Of a stretch of 64,000 nt of DNA, positions 62,273-64,000 are shown piece after piece; the stretch's first letter is position 1; every line of letters begins with the position of its first letter. The notes below the pieces were generated by a model. That model was not told where the DNA came from and made no database searches. It saw only the letters and a list, made by a program, of their open reading frames with translations. Source of the DNA: Brevundimonas diminuta (GTDB lineage Bacteria; Pseudomonadota; Alphaproteobacteria; Caulobacterales; Caulobacteraceae); NCBI RefSeq assembly GCF_022654015.1, contig NZ_CP073063.1, positions 2,232,001 to 2,296,000 of the forward strand, in the 5' to 3' direction. The position numbers and the translations under genes were made by a program.

Positions 62273-64000
62273 GGCGTCTTGCCGCCACGCGTCTGTTTGC
62301 GCCACAGCGCCGCATATTCCCCGCCCTGTCGGGCCACCAGTTCGTGGTGCCCGCCGCGTTCGACGATCCGCCCGGCCTTCAGCACCAGAATCTGGTCCGC
62401 ATCCGCAACGGTCGACAGCCGGTGTGCGACCACCAGGGTCGTGCGGCCGGTCCTGGCCTTGCGCAGCGTCTTCTGGATCGCGGCCTCGGTGCGGCTGTCC
62501 AGCGCGCTGGTCGCCTCGTCCAGGATCAGGATGCACGGATCGGCCAGCAGAGCGCGGGCGATGCCCACCCGCTGACGTTCGCCGCCCGACAGTTTCAGCC
62601 CCCGTTCGCCGACCTTGGTCTGCATCCCATCCGGCAAGCCGCGAATGAAGTCGGCCAGTTCCGCCGCCTCGGCCGCCGCCCACACCTGCGCCTCATCCGC
62701 CTCGGGCCGGGCGAAGGCGATATTGGCGGCCAGGGTATCGTTGAACAGCGCCACATCCTGAGGCACCAGCGCCACCGCCGAACGCAGCGAGGCCTGGGTC
62801 ACTTCGCGCGCATCATGGCCGTCGATCAGCACGCGCCCCTCCTGTGGATCAAGCAGACGCAGCGCCAGTTTGACGATGGTGGACTTGCCCGCGCCGGAGG
62901 GCCCGACCAGCGCCGTCGTCGTGCCCGGCGCGGCGTAAAAGCTGACGTCCTCCAGCCCATTGGCCCGCGCGTCGTGGCGGAACCCGACGCCCTCGAACGC
63001 CACCGACGCCCCGCGCGCATCAACCGGCCGCGGCAGGGCGACGGCGTTCGGCGCATCGGCGACCTGCGGCGTCTGTCGCGTCACCTTCAGCATCTCCTCC
63101 ATGTCGATGAAGGACTGACGGATTTCCCGATAGGCGAAGCCCAGGATGTTCAGCGGCGCGTAAAGCGAGATCATGATCAGCACCGCGGCCGTCACGTCGC
63201 CCGGCCCCATCCGACCGGCCGCCGCCTCGAACCCGGCCATCACCGCCATGACGCCCAGGCCCAGGTTCATCACCAGGGCCTGCATCCCGTTCAGCATGTT
63301 CAGCGAACTGTTGGCCTTCAGCGACGCCTCGGCATAGTCACCCAGCGCCCGGTCATAGGTCTGGGCCGCGCGCGTCTCGGCCCCGAACGACTTGACCGTC
63401 TCATAGTTCAGCAAGGCGTCGACCGAGACGCCGGCGGCCTCGGAATCGGCCGCATTCATGATCCGGCGATGCTCCAGCCGCCAGTTGGACATGGCGAAGG
63501 TGGCGGTGGTGTAGATGACGACCACGACCACCGCGACGGCGGCGAAACGCCAGTCGTATTTGGCCCCCAGCACCCCGGCCGCCAGCACCAGCTCCACCCC
63601 CGTCGGAACCAGGTTGAAGGCCAGGATGCGCAGCAGGAAGTCCACCGCGCGCGATCCCCGGTCCATCGTCCGCGACAGGGCGCCCGAGCGTTTGGTCTGA
63701 TGGAAGTCCAGCGACAGGCTCAGCGCATGGGCGAAGGCCTCGGCCGCCGTCGCGCGCTGGGCGGCGGCGCGCACCGGCGCGAAGACGACGTCGGAGACCA
63801 GGGGCGACGCCGCCGACAGGAACCGCACGATCGTCCACCCGATGGCAAAGGCGGCGAATCCCCAGCCGACGGCCGCCGCCGCACCCTGCCCCGCCGCCAG
63901 CCGATTGACCGCCGCGCCCAGCACCAGCGGCGCCAGAACGCCCAGCCCCTTGCCCGCCAGCGTCAGCAGGATGGCCGAAATCAGCCGCAGTTTCAGGTGC
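62257..64000 (-). CDS. ABC exporter, Atm1/HMT1 type (cut by right window edge)
   Basis: The 5' end lies beyond the window; about 580 residues are present. Membrane helices (VLGAAVNRLAAG, ILLTLAGKGLGVLAPLV and others) precede RSGALSRTMDRGSRAVDFLLR and FNILGFAYREIRQSFIDMEEML, which match Atm1-type exporters of glutathione-linked or iron-sulfur-related compounds. The ATPase domain follows: Walker A GPSGAGKST, signature LSGGERQRVGIARALL, Walker B CILILDEATSALD and the H-loop VVAHRL. It is a half-transporter working as a homodimer in the inner membrane. The in-frame GTG at 63924 is internal, since the reading frame continues to base 63999. Confidence 0.88.
   Translation of the reverse strand, partial: HLKLRLISAILLTLAGKGLGVLAPLVLGAAVNRLAAGQGAAAAVGWGFAAFAIGWTIVRFLSAASPLVSDVVFAPVRAAAQRATAAEAFAHALSLSLDFHQTKRSGALSRTMDRGSRAVDFLLRILAFNLVPTGVELVLAAGVLGAKYDWRFAAVAVVVVVIYTTATFAMSNWRLEHRRIMNAADSEAAGVSVDALLNYETVKSFGAETRAAQTYDRALGDYAEASLKANSSLNMLNGMQALVMNLGLGVMAVMAGFEAAAGRMGPGDVTAAVLIMISLYAPLNILGFAYREIRQSFIDMEEMLKVTRQTPQVADAPNAVALPRPVDARGASVAFEGVGFRHDARANGLEDVSFYAAPGTTTALVGPSGAGKSTIVKLALRLLDPQEGRVLIDGHDAREVTQASLRSAVALVPQDVALFNDTLAANIAFARPEADEAQVWAAAEAAELADFIRGLPDGMQTKVGERGLKLSGGERQRVGIARALLADPCILILDEATSALDSRTEAAIQKTLRKARTGRTTLVVAHRLSTVADADQILVLKAGRIVERGGHHELVARQGGEYAALWRKQTRGGKTPQMAD

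Overview
The window looks like about 64 kb of chromosome from an alphaproteobacterium of the order Caulobacterales, most likely Brevundimonas. The pointers are high GC, many four-base start/stop overlaps, a CrtW of 241 residues that closely fits my memory of Brevundimonas CrtW, a crtW/Y/I/B/E/idi/Z set with a candidate crtG, and a polysaccharide locus laid out like Caulobacter holdfast (hfs) genes. No plasmid, phage or transposase genes are visible. All family assignments come from reading motifs, not from searches.

Layout. 1-3 kb: start of a cyo ubiquinol oxidase operon (cyoA and the 5' end of cyoB, leftward) and a divergent MHS-type MFS symporter. 3-12.4 kb: a C4-dicarboxylate locus. dctA, a TonB-dependent receptor and a secreted alpha/beta hydrolase run leftward, and dctB-dctD diverge rightward. 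12.4-22.1 kb: a carotenoid cluster (crtG candidate, crtZ, idi, crtE, an ABC ATPase-permease pair, crtB, crtI, crtY, crtW) able to make GGPP, phytoene, lycopene, beta-carotene, astaxanthin and, if crtG is right, 2-hydroxylated astaxanthins. 22.2 kb: tRNA-Ser(GCU). 22.4-32.6 kb: a holdfast-like polysaccharide locus (hfsE/F/G-like, a second GT2, then hfsB/A/D-like), interrupted by a DUF1543-like gene and a FAD-dependent oxidoreductase. 32.6-35.1 kb: a Sel1-like small protein and two adjacent RcnB-like secreted proteins, the second with a 60-bp tandem repeat.

35.1-45.8 kb: housekeeping genes gatCAB, ruvX, an AEC transporter, pyrB with a degenerate pyrC', a GDPD lipoprotein, plsY and dprA. 45.9-50.7 kb: topA and mutL separated by a REP-like palindromic element. 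50.7-52.6 kb: a visibly AT-richer two-gene cassette, an unrecognised 223-aa protein plus an XRE-HTH/ImmA-type metallopeptidase fusion. It fits neatly between mutL and a low-molecular-weight tyrosine phosphatase gene and is the best candidate for an undescribed mobile system. 53-64 kb: rsmD, a TMEM175-type channel, an RluB-type pseudouridine synthase, tadA, an MliC-like lipoprotein, a GNAT enzyme, aroB-aroK, xerD, accA, a receiver-domain protein with an unrecognised partner, and an Atm1-type ABC exporter running off the right edge.

Start codons were chosen from ribosome-binding sites, overlaps and family conservation. Where they remain ambiguous the entry says so.
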